Assembly (NCBI RefSeq): GCF_023150065.1
Contig: NZ_JAKLLN010000001.1
Span: forward strand, 248,001-312,000
Direction of reading: 5' to 3'
DNA from: Zoogloea sp.
GTDB taxonomy: Bacteria > Pseudomonadota > Gammaproteobacteria > Burkholderiales > Rhodocyclaceae
Length of the DNA stretch: 64,000 nucleotides
Below the pieces are notes generated by a model that was not told the DNA's origin, did no database searches, and saw only the letters and a list, made by a program, of their open reading frames with translations. This document shows, piece by piece, positions 17,123 to 25,661 of the stretch; positions within the stretch are counted from its first letter, which is position 1; each line of letters begins with the position of its first letter. A program made the translations under genes and the position numbers.

Positions 17123-18240
17123 CGCGAGCGCAGCCAGTTTCTCCGCCAGAATGCGGCGGCCATCAGGGTCGCGGCGCCAAGCATCATTCCCAGTGCAAGC
17201 CTGAAGCCATCCTGGTCCTCGAGGAGGGGCATCTGACGGAAGTTCATGCCGAAGATGCCGGCGATGAGGGTGGCCGGCATGAACAGGGTGGTCAGCACGG
17301 TGAGGATGCGGACCTCGGTGTTGAGCCGGTTGCTGACGCTGGACAGATAGATGTCGAGGAGGTCGGCGAGCAGGTCGCGCACCGACTCCAGGGATTCGAG
17401 CACATGCACGGTGTGGTCGTAGATGTCCCGCAGATAGAGCCGGGTGTCCGGCGTGAAGAAGCTGTTGTCGGCCCGGGACAGGCTGTTGAGCACCTCGCGC
17501 AGGGGCCACAGGGCGCGGCGCAGGGTCAGGGCCTCATGCTTGACTCGGTTGATCTCGGCGAGCAAGGACGGATTGGGGTTGGTCAGGGCCCGCTCTTCCA
17601 GATCTTCGGCCTGGTCGGCCAGGTGGTCGAGCATGACGAAGTAGCGATCCACCAGGGTGTCGAGCAGCGCATAGGCGAGGTAATCGCAACCGTGGCTGCG
17701 CATGGCGCCGTTTTCGGCCCGCAGGCGTTCGCGCACGGCCTCGAAGTTGCCAGTGGCGCGCTCCTGGAAGGTCAGCACGAAATTGCGGCCGAGAACGATG
17801 CTGACCTGGTCGGAGTTGAGGCAGCGGTTCTCGGTGTCGAAGTCGAAACTGCGGGCGACGATGTAGAGGTAGTCGGAGAACTCGTCGCTCTTGGGGCGCT
17901 GCTGGGTGTTGAGAATGTCTTCCTGGATCAGCGGGTGGAGCTTGAAGCGCCGCCCGATCTCGGCCATCACGGCAGGGTCATGAAGGCCATGCACATTGAG
18001 CCAGAGCTTCTCGCGGCTCGGCTGGTGCAGGCGGGAAGCCTCGACGGATTCGAAATGGGTTTCCGTCACGCCCTTGGCATCGAATTCGATCAGGGTGATG
18101 CTGGGTTTGTCGGTCTTGATCTCGCCCACATGGACCAGCGAGCCGGGAGGCAGGCCTAATTTCCGGGGGAGCCGGGTTCGTTTCTTGCTAGACTTTCGCA
18201 TCTTTTTCGTACTGCTCGGAAGAGATATCCGAATTTTCAT
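17119..18240 (-). CDS. corA: magnesium/cobalt transporter CorA
   Basis: CorA-family divalent-cation channel of the inner membrane, 373 residues. The C-terminus has two transmembrane helices with the signature GMNFRQMP in the connecting loop (GMN motif) after a long helical cytoplasmic domain, ending in a basic tail. A second possible start (MRKSSKKRTR) lies 13 codons downstream; neither has a strong Shine-Dalgarno, so the exact N-terminus is open. Confidence 0.93.
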   Translation of the reverse strand: MKIRISLPSSTKKMRKSSKKRTRLPRKLGLPPGSLVHVGEIKTDKPSITLIEFDAKGVTETHFESVEASRLHQPSREKLWLNVHGLHDPAVMAEIGRRFKLHPLIQEDILNTQQRPKSDEFSDYLYIVARSFDFDTENRCLNSDQVSIVLGRNFVLTFQERATGNFEAVRERLRAENGAMRSHGCDYLAYALLDTLVDRYFVMLDHLADQAEDLEERALTNPNPSLLAEINRVKHEALTLRRALWPLREVLNSLSRADNSFFTPDTRLYLRDIYDHTVHVLESLESVRDLLADLLDIYLSSVSNRLNTEVRILTVLTTLFMPATLIAGIFGMNFRQMPLLEDQDGFRLALGMMLGAATLMAAAFWRRNWLRSR

Positions 18241-18357
18241 TCAGTAACCGGGTGGTGAATCCGGGGTGTTTGCCGGAGATTTGCCAGCCAGGATGTCTCG
18301 TCGCCGAAACCCTCTCGCGACGATAACAGAATTCCAACTACCTACTTAGGAGCTTCC

Positions 18358-19482
18358 ATGCCCCTGGTCATCGGTGTGACCAAAGAGCTTACGCCGGGCG
18401 AGCGCCGTGTTGCGCTTGTTCCGGACGTAGCCAAGAAATATCAAGGACTTGGCGCTGCGCTGCAGCTCCAGTCCGGCGCTGGCGAAACGGCCTACTACCG
18501 GGACGAAGATTTCGGCGTGGCGGAGTTTTCGACCGAGCCGCTGGCGGTGCTGCAGAAGGCCGACGTGATTCTGCAGGTCCAGCCCCTGGGGCTCGATGCC
18601 CTGGCCCAGCTCAAGCCGGGCACGGTGCTGGTTGGCCTGCAGCAGCCGTGGTCGAGCCGCGAGCGAGTAGACGTTTTGATGCAAAAACAGATCACCTGTT
18701 TCGCTTTGGAACTGTTGCCCCGGATCAGTCGTGCCCAAAGCATGGACGTTTTGTCCAGCCAGGCTGCGGTGGCGGGCTACGAGTGCGCGCTGATCGCAGC
18801 CGATCACAGCCCCAAGTTCTTCCCCATGCTCACCTACGCGGCCGGCACCATCCGGCCCGCCAAGGTGCTGGTGATCGGTGCCGGCGTGGCGGGCCTGCAG
18901 GCCATTGCCACCGCCAAGCGCCTGGGCGCAATGGTCTCCGGCTATGACGTGCGTCCGGAAACCCGGGAGCAGATCGAGTCCCTGGGGGCCAAGTTCGTGG
19001 ACACCGGCGTGTCTGCAGCGGGGGCCGGCGGCTATGCGCGGGAGCTCACCGAGGACGAGAAGCGCCAGCAGGCCGAGAAGCTCGGCAAGGCCATCGCCGA
19101 GTGCGATGCGCTGATCACCACCGCAGCGATTCCGGGCAAGAAGGCGCCGGTGATCGTCAGCGCCGACATGGTGGCCCGCATGAAGCCGGGCTCCGTGGTG
19201 GTCGATATGGCGGCCGAGACCGGGGGCAACGTCGCCGGCACCGTGGCGGGCGAGAAGACCTGGATTGGCGAGGTGCTGATCATCGGTCCGACCCACATCC
19301 CCAGCCGCATGCCGGTGCATGCCTCGGAGATGTACGCCAAGAACCTGTTCAATTTCATCTCGCCCTTCATCAAGGACGGGGCCTTGGCCCTGGACTGGGA
19401 GGACGAGGTGCTGTCCGGCGCATGCCTGACCCACGCGGGCGAGCTTCGTCACGCGGGCGTCAAGGCGGCGCTCGGTCTCTAA
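18358..19482 (+). CDS. pntAA: NAD(P) transhydrogenase subunit alpha part 1
   Basis: The NAD(H)-binding domain I of the proton-translocating transhydrogenase, which makes NADPH from NADH using the proton gradient. At 374 residues it lacks the membrane helices, which are encoded separately by the next gene, as in Rhodospirillum-type three-gene systems. The dinucleotide fold shows VLVIGAGVAGLQAIATAKRLG and the alanine-dehydrogenase-like VVDMAAETGGN. TAGGAG lies upstream of the ATG. First gene of pntAA-pntAB-pntB. Confidence 0.96.
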   Translation: MPLVIGVTKELTPGERRVALVPDVAKKYQGLGAALQLQSGAGETAYYRDEDFGVAEFSTEPLAVLQKADVILQVQPLGLDALAQLKPGTVLVGLQQPWSSRERVDVLMQKQITCFALELLPRISRAQSMDVLSSQAAVAGYECALIAADHSPKFFPMLTYAAGTIRPAKVLVIGAGVAGLQAIATAKRLGAMVSGYDVRPETREQIESLGAKFVDTGVSAAGAGGYARELTEDEKRQQAEKLGKAIAECDALITTAAIPGKKAPVIVSADMVARMKPGSVVVDMAAETGGNVAGTVAGEKTWIGEVLIIGPTHIPSRMPVHASEMYAKNLFNFISPFIKDGALALDWEDEVLSGACLTHAGELRHAGVKAALGL

Positions 19483-19494
19483 GGAGGGCTTCCC

Positions 19495-19779
19495 ATGGAT
19501 GGAATGCTTGCACTGTATATCTTCATGCTGGCGGCTTTCACCGGCTATGAAGTGATTTCCCGTGTGCCGGTGATCCTGCACACCCCGCTCATGTCCGGCT
19601 CCAACTTTGTGCACGGTGTGGTGCTGGTGGGCGGCATGATCGCCCTCGGCCAGGCCGAAACGCCGCTGGAGCAGGCCATCGGCTTTGTCGCCGTGCTGCT
19701 CGGTGCCGCCAATGCGGCGGGGGGTTACGTGGTGACCGAGCGCATGCTGGCCATGTTCAAGGCAAAGGAGAAGAAGTAA
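19495..19779 (+). CDS. pntAB: NAD(P) transhydrogenase subunit alpha part 2
   Basis: A 94-residue membrane subunit with three predicted transmembrane helices (beginning LYIFMLAAFTGYEVI) forming part of the proton channel, domain II. It corresponds to the C-terminal part of E. coli PntA, encoded separately here. The Shine-Dalgarno AAGGAGG is just upstream, 12 bases after pntAA. Its stop overlaps the pntB start (TAATG). Confidence 0.95.
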   Translation: MDGMLALYIFMLAAFTGYEVISRVPVILHTPLMSGSNFVHGVVLVGGMIALGQAETPLEQAIGFVAVLLGAANAAGGYVVTERMLAMFKAKEKK

Positions 19780-21152
19780 TGGCGATCAAGTGGTTGATTG
19801 ACGCGAGCTACTTCGTCGCCGCGATCCTGTTCATCCTCGGCCTGAAGGGCATGAGCTCGCCCGTATCGGCACGCAAGGGCATCGTCTGGGCCGGTGTCGG
19901 CATGGTGCTGGCCACGGTGGTCACTTTCCTCACCCCGGGCATGAACAACTTTGCCCTGATGGTCATTGCCATCGCCCTGGGCGGTGCCGTGGCCTGGATC
20001 TCCGGCAAGAAGGTCGCCATGACCGACATGCCGCAGATGGTGGCCATCTACAACGGCATGGGCGGCGGTGCGGCAGCGGCGATTGCCGCCGTCGAGTTTG
20101 CCCGTGGCGAGATGCATGGCACCGTGGTGACCCTGCTGGCCACCCTGGGTGCGCTGATCGGTGCGGTGTCCTTCTCGGGTTCGGTGGTGGCCTGGGCCAA
20201 GCTGCAGGGGGTCATGAAGAAGGCCTTCCGGCTGCCGGCCCAGAATGCGGTGAATATCCTGCTGGCGCTGGTGACGGTGGCCGTCGGTGGCGCCATCGTC
20301 ATCGCGCCGACGGTCGATCCGTTGCTGGTGGGCGCTTTCTTCGTGCTGGCGCTGCTGCTGGGCGTCATCATCACCCTGCCCATCGGCGGCGCCGACATGC
20401 CGGTGGTGATCTCCCTGTTCAATGCCTTTACCGGCCTGGCCGTGGGTTTCGAGGGCTTCGTGATGGGCATCCCGGCCCTGATCATCGCCGGCATCGTGGT
20501 GGGCGCGGCGGGCACGCTGCTGACCCAGCTGATGGCCAAGGCCATGAACCGGCCGATCAGCAACATCCTGTTCGTGCCCATGGCCGCAGCCGGTGGTGGC
20601 GAGGCCGTGGAAGGCGAGCAGAAGGAGGTGGGCGCCATGGATGCCGCCGCCCTGATGCGCTACGCCAGCAAGGTCATCATCGTGCCGGGCTACGGCATGG
20701 CAGTGGCCGGCGCCCAGCACAAGGTGTGGGAGATGACCGAGCTTCTTGAAGAGGCGGGCGTGGAGGTGGTGTTTGCCATCCACCCGGTGGCGGGCCGCAT
20801 GCCCGGCCACATGAACGTGCTGCTGGCCGAGGCCGGGGTGCCCTACGACAAGATCTTCGACCTCGAAGAGATCAACGGTGACTTTGCCCAGGCCGACGTG
20901 GCCCTGGTGATCGGGGCCAACGACGTGGTGAACCCGTCGGCGCGCACCGACAAGTCCAGCCCGATCTACGGCATGCCCATCCTCAACGCCGACATGGCGC
21001 AGAACGTGATCGTGGTGAAGCGCGGCAAGGGCACGGGTTACTCGGGCATCGAGAACGCCCTGTTCTACAAGGACAACACCCGCCTGCTCTACGGTTCTGC
21101 CCAGCAGGCCATCGGCGAGGTGATCCAGCACGTCAAGGCGCTGTCGGTCTGA
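19779..21152 (+). CDS. pntB: NAD(P) transhydrogenase subunit beta
   Basis: The 457-residue beta subunit has about eight to nine transmembrane helices (1-260) for proton movement and a C-terminal NADP(H)-binding domain III (about 280-457) with VPGYGMAVAGAQH, HPVAGRMPGHMNVLLAEA and VIGANDVVNPSA. Translational coupling to pntAB is through TAATG. A strong terminator follows at 21179, closing the operon. Confidence 0.96.
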   Translation: MAIKWLIDASYFVAAILFILGLKGMSSPVSARKGIVWAGVGMVLATVVTFLTPGMNNFALMVIAIALGGAVAWISGKKVAMTDMPQMVAIYNGMGGGAAAAIAAVEFARGEMHGTVVTLLATLGALIGAVSFSGSVVAWAKLQGVMKKAFRLPAQNAVNILLALVTVAVGGAIVIAPTVDPLLVGAFFVLALLLGVIITLPIGGADMPVVISLFNAFTGLAVGFEGFVMGIPALIIAGIVVGAAGTLLTQLMAKAMNRPISNILFVPMAAAGGGEAVEGEQKEVGAMDAAALMRYASKVIIVPGYGMAVAGAQHKVWEMTELLEEAGVEVVFAIHPVAGRMPGHMNVLLAEAGVPYDKIFDLEEINGDFAQADVALVIGANDVVNPSARTDKSSPIYGMPILNADMAQNVIVVKRGKGTGYSGIENALFYKDNTRLLYGSAQQAIGEVIQHVKALSV

Positions 21153-21178
21153 TTCGTCAGACTCGGCCCTGAAACGGG

Positions 21179-21214
21179 AAACGGCCTGCAGGCGGTGCTT
21201 GCAGGCCGTTTTTT
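21179..21214 (+). terminator. rho-independent terminator of pntAA-pntAB-pntB
   Basis: Ten-base perfect stem ACGGCCTGCA / TGCAGGCCGT with a 9-base loop, followed by six T residues, 27 bases after the pntB stop codon. Confidence 0.9.
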
Positions 21215-21291
21215 CGTGGGTTTGGTAGCGGCGTTTTGTGGCCGATTCTTGGAGAGGAGGCTGAAGGACAACTCTCGAAGAGGTTTGAAGC

Positions 21292-21975
21292 CTAGTTCTG
21301 CTCCCAGTACAACTGGGCTTTTGCGCGATCCCATTGCCCCAGGATGGATTTGTTTACCTCCACGTCCTTGAGCGGAGCGAAGGTCTTCTTGAACAGTTCG
21401 ATATCCGATGTGTAGGCGTCGGCAATCTCTATGTCAAAGGTGCCTGATGATGCTCCGCCAACAGCTTGGTCGATGAGAGGGGCCGGAGGGCCTGCCCGGA
21501 ACTCACCGTCCTTGCGCTCGCGAATCACCGCTTTGACGGAGCCCAGGTAGTGCACGCCCTTGTCGGATTTCGGTATGTCCGCATGTAGCGGCACAAAGTA
21601 GAAGGGGCTGAGCGGGAAGGCTTGGGCTACCGAAAACAGGCCGACTAAGGAGTGGGGGGCTTGCTCAGTGGAGAAGCGGACAAGGTAGGTTGTCGAACCA
21701 TCGTCTGTCGAAGGGGCGATGGTCCCCCTGTCGTCCATCCGGAAGGCACGATGCTCGGGCTTGTTGCTCCCGTCGTTCTTGGTAAGCATCACGTTGAGGA
21801 TGCGCGGCTGGTAGCGCTGCTTGTACTCGTTCTTGACGACGACGGACATCAGGTAGAGGGGTTTGGACGTATCAAGTATGGCGCCGTCCTCGGAGAGTGG
21901 CATCCGGGGCGCAATGCTACATCCCGTGAGAAGCGTGAAAAATAGAACCGTGAGCAGTGAAAGGGCGCGGTGCAT
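21292..21975 (-). CDS. putative lipoprotein, unknown function
   Basis: The 227-residue product starts with a lipoprotein signal peptide (LLTVLFFTLLTGC, lipobox LLTGC at about 16-20), so it should be attached to a membrane facing the periplasm. The rest is soluble, with mixed strands, and matches no family I know. Codons are visibly less GC-biased than the neighbours', hinting at later acquisition. The ATG at 21975 was preferred to an upstream TTG. It has a solo position between a terminator and sixA. Confidence 0.7.
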   Translation of the reverse strand: MHRALSLLTVLFFTLLTGCSIAPRMPLSEDGAILDTSKPLYLMSVVVKNEYKQRYQPRILNVMLTKNDGSNKPEHRAFRMDDRGTIAPSTDDGSTTYLVRFSTEQAPHSLVGLFSVAQAFPLSPFYFVPLHADIPKSDKGVHYLGSVKAVIRERKDGEFRAGPPAPLIDQAVGGASSGTFDIEIADAYTSDIELFKKTFAPLKDVEVNKSILGQWDRAKAQLYWEQN

Positions 21976-22182
21976 CTGGATTTTCCGTATCAAGGATGGT
22001 CGTGATTGTTCTCCGGGGGCGGAGCTGCTGGTTCCATGGGCGCAACTGGACCGCGCCCTGCTGAACAGCGAGCGATGATACTGAGAATTGAATGCGTCGA
22101 CAATGTCACTGTCATTATTTTCGGGCGTGCTCCTATCCGGGGGGAGTTGCGCCAGTCATGTGCTGCCCGAGCCTGAGGTCGA
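21976..22182. other. intergenic region before the lipoprotein gene
   Basis: About 207 bases between sixA and the lipoprotein gene, probably containing the lipoprotein promoter. I found no convincing gene, hairpin terminator or repeat; the short overlapping plus-strand frames look like chance. Confidence 0.4.
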
Positions 22183-22635
22183 TCAGACCAGATCAGCCGG
22201 CATCACCGCGCGCAGCACGGTCTGGGTTTCGTCGTCACGAACGCGGTTGGAGAACCACCACAGGGCGCCCTTCTTGATCGTCCAGTCGGCCTCCTGACCT
22301 GAGAGGAGCAGCGAGGCGAGGCGGCCGAGCTCGGGTTGGTGGCCGACGATGAGGACGGAGCCGCCGCCGTCGGGCCAGCCGCAGGCGCCGAGGATGCCGG
22401 CGATGTCATTGCCCGGGGCGAGGGCGGGGACGACTTCGAAGTCCTTGGTGAAGGCACTGGCGGTCTGGCGGGTGCGGGTGGTGGGGCTGACCAGCACGCG
22501 GAGTTTCTTGGGGCGGCGGCTCTCCAGCCACTCGGCCACCTTGTGGGCCTGGCGCAGGCCGCGTTCGGTGAGTTCCCGGGTGTTGTCGGGGATGCCATCC
22601 ACGGCTTCGGCGTGGCGCCACAGCAGCAGGTCCAT
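22183..22635 (-). CDS. sixA: SixA-type phosphohistidine phosphatase
   Basis: A 150-residue histidine phosphatase of the RHG clan. The catalytic RHAEA is at residues 7-11 (LLLWRHAEA) and the second active-site histidine is in VGHQPELGRLA. E. coli SixA removes phosphate from phosphohistidine in phosphorelay or phosphotransferase proteins. The frame is open upstream to 22737, but the ATG at 22635 gives the normal N-terminus. It follows the CYTH-CHAD gene by 74 bases and may be co-transcribed with it. Confidence 0.88.
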   Translation of the reverse strand: MDLLLWRHAEAVDGIPDNTRELTERGLRQAHKVAEWLESRRPKKLRVLVSPTTRTRQTASAFTKDFEVVPALAPGNDIAGILGACGWPDGGGSVLIVGHQPELGRLASLLLSGQEADWTIKKGALWWFSNRVRDDETQTVLRAVMPADLV

Positions 22636-22709
22636 TGTTCTCGTCTCCTCGTCATTATTCTCAAGAGGCCAGGAGTCTGGGGCCGGCGTGTTACCGCCAC
22701 ATGAATCGC

Positions 22710-24215
22710 TCAACGCCGCCATGGCGCCTTGCCCCACAGGATGGGCTCGAGGGCGGGCAGCACGTTCTTGCGCAGGCGGGCGACCCGGGGCGCGTGCCAG
22801 CCGGCGACGAAGGCCGCGCCGCTGCGCAGCTCCGGGTCCTTGCCGGCCCAGGCTTTGAGGCGGCCGCGGGCGACAGCCTCGTCGTTGAGGTAGCCGAGAG
22901 TTTCCTGCACTTCGGCAATGTCGTTGGCGAAGCGCACGGTAGCTTTTTCGGGGAGCAGGGGGAGCAGGAACTCGATGCCGTAGCGCAGGCGCTTGAGGGA
23001 CACGCGCAGTTCGTGGAGCTTGTCTGAGTGCAGGTCTGCCGCGGCGCTGTAGCGTTTGCGGGCCCGCTTGCGCAGCTGGGTGAGCTGGAGGCGGGCGAAG
23101 GTGGTGAGGTTGGCGGACTTGACCAGAGCGTCGCTCTGCAGGGCGTAGAGGTCGGAGGCCAGGGCCAGCATCTGGCGGCCATGGCTGGCGGCGAGAAGCT
23201 GCTCCCGGGCGGCGGTCTTTTCCCGGTCGCGGCGGTCCACGGCCATGGCGATGAGGCGCTGGGTGGCGTCGTCGGCGAGGCCGGATTCGGCCACCGGGCT
23301 GAGCACCTCGGCCAGCATCACGTCCAGATCGCGGGCGGCGCCGAGGCCGTCGGCGGCGTCCTTGAGCCCGTCGGACCAGCGCTCCACGAAGTCGGTGGGC
23401 AGGGCAGGGCCGAACAGGCGCAGGGCGGAGCGCAGGCGGCGCAGGGCCACGCGCAGCTGGTGGATGAATTCGGGGTCGTCGCTCTCGCGGGCTCCGGATT
23501 CATTGGCCTGCCACAGGGACAGGCAGTCGAAGCCGATGATGCGGAAGGCGTCCACCGGCGATTGCTCGGCACTCAGGCGCGATGGCCGGGCTTTGGCCGG
23601 GCGCAGGGCGTGGTTGGAGAACAGGCGGTAGCCGCGCTCGGCCTTGCTGACGTTTTCGGGGGTGAGGGGCAGGCTCTCGGCCAGCTGCAGGGCCAGGGCG
23701 TAGAGTTCCCGCGGGTCGCCCTCAACCAGCTCGAGCTCGAGCTCACACAAGGGGCGCGACTGACCGTTGGCCTCGATGCTGCCGTTGTCGATCATGGCCA
23801 GCACGCGCACACCCTCCCGTGGGGTGAGGATGCAGGTTTCGCGCTTGAAGTGGGTGGTGAATACCGGGACCAGCTTCGGCTGCAGGCTTTCAAGGCGGTT
23901 GCGTACGTCGTCCCGCTCGATGGCCGAAAAATCGAAGGCGCCGTTGGCGTAGGGCTGTTCCCACTCGGGGCGGGAGGACAGGCCGCCCGAGGATTCGGCG
24001 GCGCATTTTACGGTCTGCAGCCAGCGGCTGCCCGCCTTGCGGGTGCGCACGGCCATGCGCCGTTCGCGCAGTTCGAGTTCAGGGGTGTCGAAGTAGGTGT
24101 TTTCGAGGGTGCAGCTGCGGCCCTCGCGGGGGGCGTCGGCGATCAGCGGGTGGCGGCGCAGGGCAGCAAGGGATTTTTGCGGGAGTGTGAGCTTGAGCTC
24201 GATTTCGTGGCTCAT
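22710..24215 (-). CDS. CYTH and CHAD domain protein
   Basis: The 501-residue protein joins an N-terminal CYTH triphosphate-tunnel domain (about 1-200, beginning with the diagnostic EIELKLTL) to a C-terminal CHAD domain (about 220-500) with conserved histidines and basic residues (FIHQLRVALRRLRSALRLF; KLHELRVSLKRLRYGIEF). CYTH enzymes hydrolyse tripolyphosphate or similar compounds, and CHAD domains bind polyphosphate. The exact substrate is not readable. It is followed by the phosphatase gene sixA, an arrangement also seen in other bacteria. Confidence 0.9.
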   Translation of the reverse strand: MSHEIELKLTLPQKSLAALRRHPLIADAPREGRSCTLENTYFDTPELELRERRMAVRTRKAGSRWLQTVKCAAESSGGLSSRPEWEQPYANGAFDFSAIERDDVRNRLESLQPKLVPVFTTHFKRETCILTPREGVRVLAMIDNGSIEANGQSRPLCELELELVEGDPRELYALALQLAESLPLTPENVSKAERGYRLFSNHALRPAKARPSRLSAEQSPVDAFRIIGFDCLSLWQANESGARESDDPEFIHQLRVALRRLRSALRLFGPALPTDFVERWSDGLKDAADGLGAARDLDVMLAEVLSPVAESGLADDATQRLIAMAVDRRDREKTAAREQLLAASHGRQMLALASDLYALQSDALVKSANLTTFARLQLTQLRKRARKRYSAAADLHSDKLHELRVSLKRLRYGIEFLLPLLPEKATVRFANDIAEVQETLGYLNDEAVARGRLKAWAGKDPELRSGAAFVAGWHAPRVARLRKNVLPALEPILWGKAPWRR

Positions 24216-24336
24216 GGGAGACGGCCGTGGGCGGCGGTGGATTCGTACCCCTGGCAGGGCGCCAGCGGTTGCGCCCGATTCTAGCCGGGTGGCGCGCCCC
24301 TGTCTTGCGCGCTCCCGTTACAGTCCGAAGGTCACA

Positions 24337-24654
24337 TCAGGCCGCCGAAAAGCTGGCCTCGGCGCCACCTTTTTGCCCTTTGTTGTCAGTCCACGCAACG
24401 CTGACCTTGTCGCCGGCCTTGACGCCCAGTAGCTGGAAGGCGAACAGGGGGTTGGTGGACACGGCCGTGCCGAGTGCGCTCTCGATGACGGGGCGACCGT
24501 TCAGGCTGAGGATGACCGAGGTGATGTACTGGGCTGGCAGAAGCTGGCCGGACGGGTCGCGCCGCTGGCCGCTTTCCATGACGTGGGGAATCAGGATGCG
24601 CACTTCGCCGTCGCTGCCCTTGACGGTGGCGCGGATCTTGGTGGGGTCGGACAT
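24337..24654 (-). CDS. soxZ: sulfur-oxidation carrier subunit SoxZ
   Basis: A 105-residue SoxZ homologue, the partner subunit of the SoxY sulfur carrier in the periplasmic thiosulfate-oxidation system. The pattern KVRILIPHVMESGQRRD (here EVRILIPHVMESGQRRD) and PAQYITSVI are characteristic. It lacks its own signal peptide; SoxZ is normally exported as a complex with SoxY. It sits 14 bases after soxY. No soxXA, soxB or soxCD is present in the window. Confidence 0.95.
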   Translation of the reverse strand: MSDPTKIRATVKGSDGEVRILIPHVMESGQRRDPSGQLLPAQYITSVILSLNGRPVIESALGTAVSTNPLFAFQLLGVKAGDKVSVAWTDNKGQKGGAEASFSAA

Positions 24655-24668
24655 GGATCGTGCCTCCT

Positions 24669-25133
24669 TCAGTCGCCGCAGCCGCCGACGGTGACCTTCA
24701 CCTCGCGGAACACGGTGTAGTGTTTGCCCCCCGCCGTGGCGACCACGCGCAGGCGGGAGCTCTCGGCCATGCGCAGCTTGGCCTGGAAGCGGGCTGCGGC
24801 TTCGGGGGCAAAGTTGAACTGCAGGGCCAGGGGCAGGGGGTTCTTGTCGATGAGTACGGAGAGCCGTGTGGTGCCCGGGATGCTGCTGATCACCTCTATG
24901 GGTACGGCGGCGCCGTTCTCGGCAACCTCGGGGGCCTTGAGCTGGATGTCGCGGCTGCTCTCGGCGCTGGCTGCGCCGATCAGGCGCAGGGCGTCGGCGG
25001 CGGTCTTTGCGTCGAAGGCGGCCCGGTTGACCGTCACGGCCATGGCCGTGCCCGGGCTGAGCAGGCCGGCGGCGACGAGGGGGGCGAGCGCCGTGGCGCT
25101 GCCAAAGGCCTGCAGGAAATCACGTCTGAGCAT
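24669..25133 (-). CDS. soxY: sulfur-oxidation carrier protein SoxY
   Basis: A 154-residue protein with a Tat-like signal (MLRRDFLQAFGSATALAPL), in keeping with SoxYZ export by the Tat route. The sulfur-carrying cysteine is near the C-terminus, as expected, but the end is VGGCGD instead of the usual GGCGG, so the last flexible glycine is aspartate. The gene starts only 4 bases after moaC ends. Orphan soxYZ pairs occur in bacteria that lack the full Sox system. Confidence 0.93.
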   Translation of the reverse strand: MLRRDFLQAFGSATALAPLVAAGLLSPGTAMAVTVNRAAFDAKTAADALRLIGAASAESSRDIQLKAPEVAENGAAVPIEVISSIPGTTRLSVLIDKNPLPLALQFNFAPEAAARFQAKLRMAESSRLRVVATAGGKHYTVFREVKVTVGGCGD

Positions 25134-25137
25134 GGGT

Positions 25138-25617
25138 TCAGGTCTCCGCTTTCCAGTGTCCCGACTTGCCGCCTTCCTTCTCCAGCAAGCGGATGCCGGT
25201 CATGGTCATGCCGCGATCGACAGCCTTGCACATGTCGTAGATGGTGAGCAGGCCCACCTGCACAGCGGTGAGGGCTTCCATTTCCACGCCGGTGCGGCCG
25301 ACGGTTTCGGCGGTGACGGTACAGTGGATGGTGTTGTCGCCCTCTGCCGTGAAGTCGGCGGTGACCCGGGTCAGGGGAATCGGGTGGCACAGGGGGATCA
25401 GGTCGGCGGTGCGCTTGGCGCCCTGGATGGCGGCGATGCGGGCGATGCCGATCACGTCGCCCTTCTTGTTGTCACCGGCCAGGATGCGGGTGAGGGTGTC
25501 GGGCTGCATCAGGATGCGCCCTTCGGCGCGGGCGACGCGGCGGGTCTCTGATTTGGCGGACACGTCCACCATGTGGGCCTGGCCGTGGGCGTCGAAGTGG
25601 GTAAAGGCGTCAGTCAT
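25138..25617 (-). CDS. moaC: cyclic pyranopterin monophosphate synthase MoaC
   Basis: Second enzyme of molybdenum-cofactor synthesis; with MoaA it turns GTP into cyclic pyranopterin monophosphate. The 159-residue protein shows [22 protein letters not shown] and [19 protein letters not shown], all standard. It is the first gene of a minus-strand unit with soxYZ and diverges from the protease gene across 44 bases. The link to sulfur carriers is positional. Confidence 0.96.
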   Translation of the reverse strand: MTDAFTHFDAHGQAHMVDVSAKSETRRVARAEGRILMQPDTLTRILAGDNKKGDVIGIARIAAIQGAKRTADLIPLCHPIPLTRVTADFTAEGDNTIHCTVTAETVGRTGVEMEALTAVQVGLLTIYDMCKAVDRGMTMTGIRLLEKEGGKSGHWKAET

Positions 25618-25661
25618 GGTGCAGCAGGGAACCGGTCGCGGGGGGCGAGTATCATAGCACC

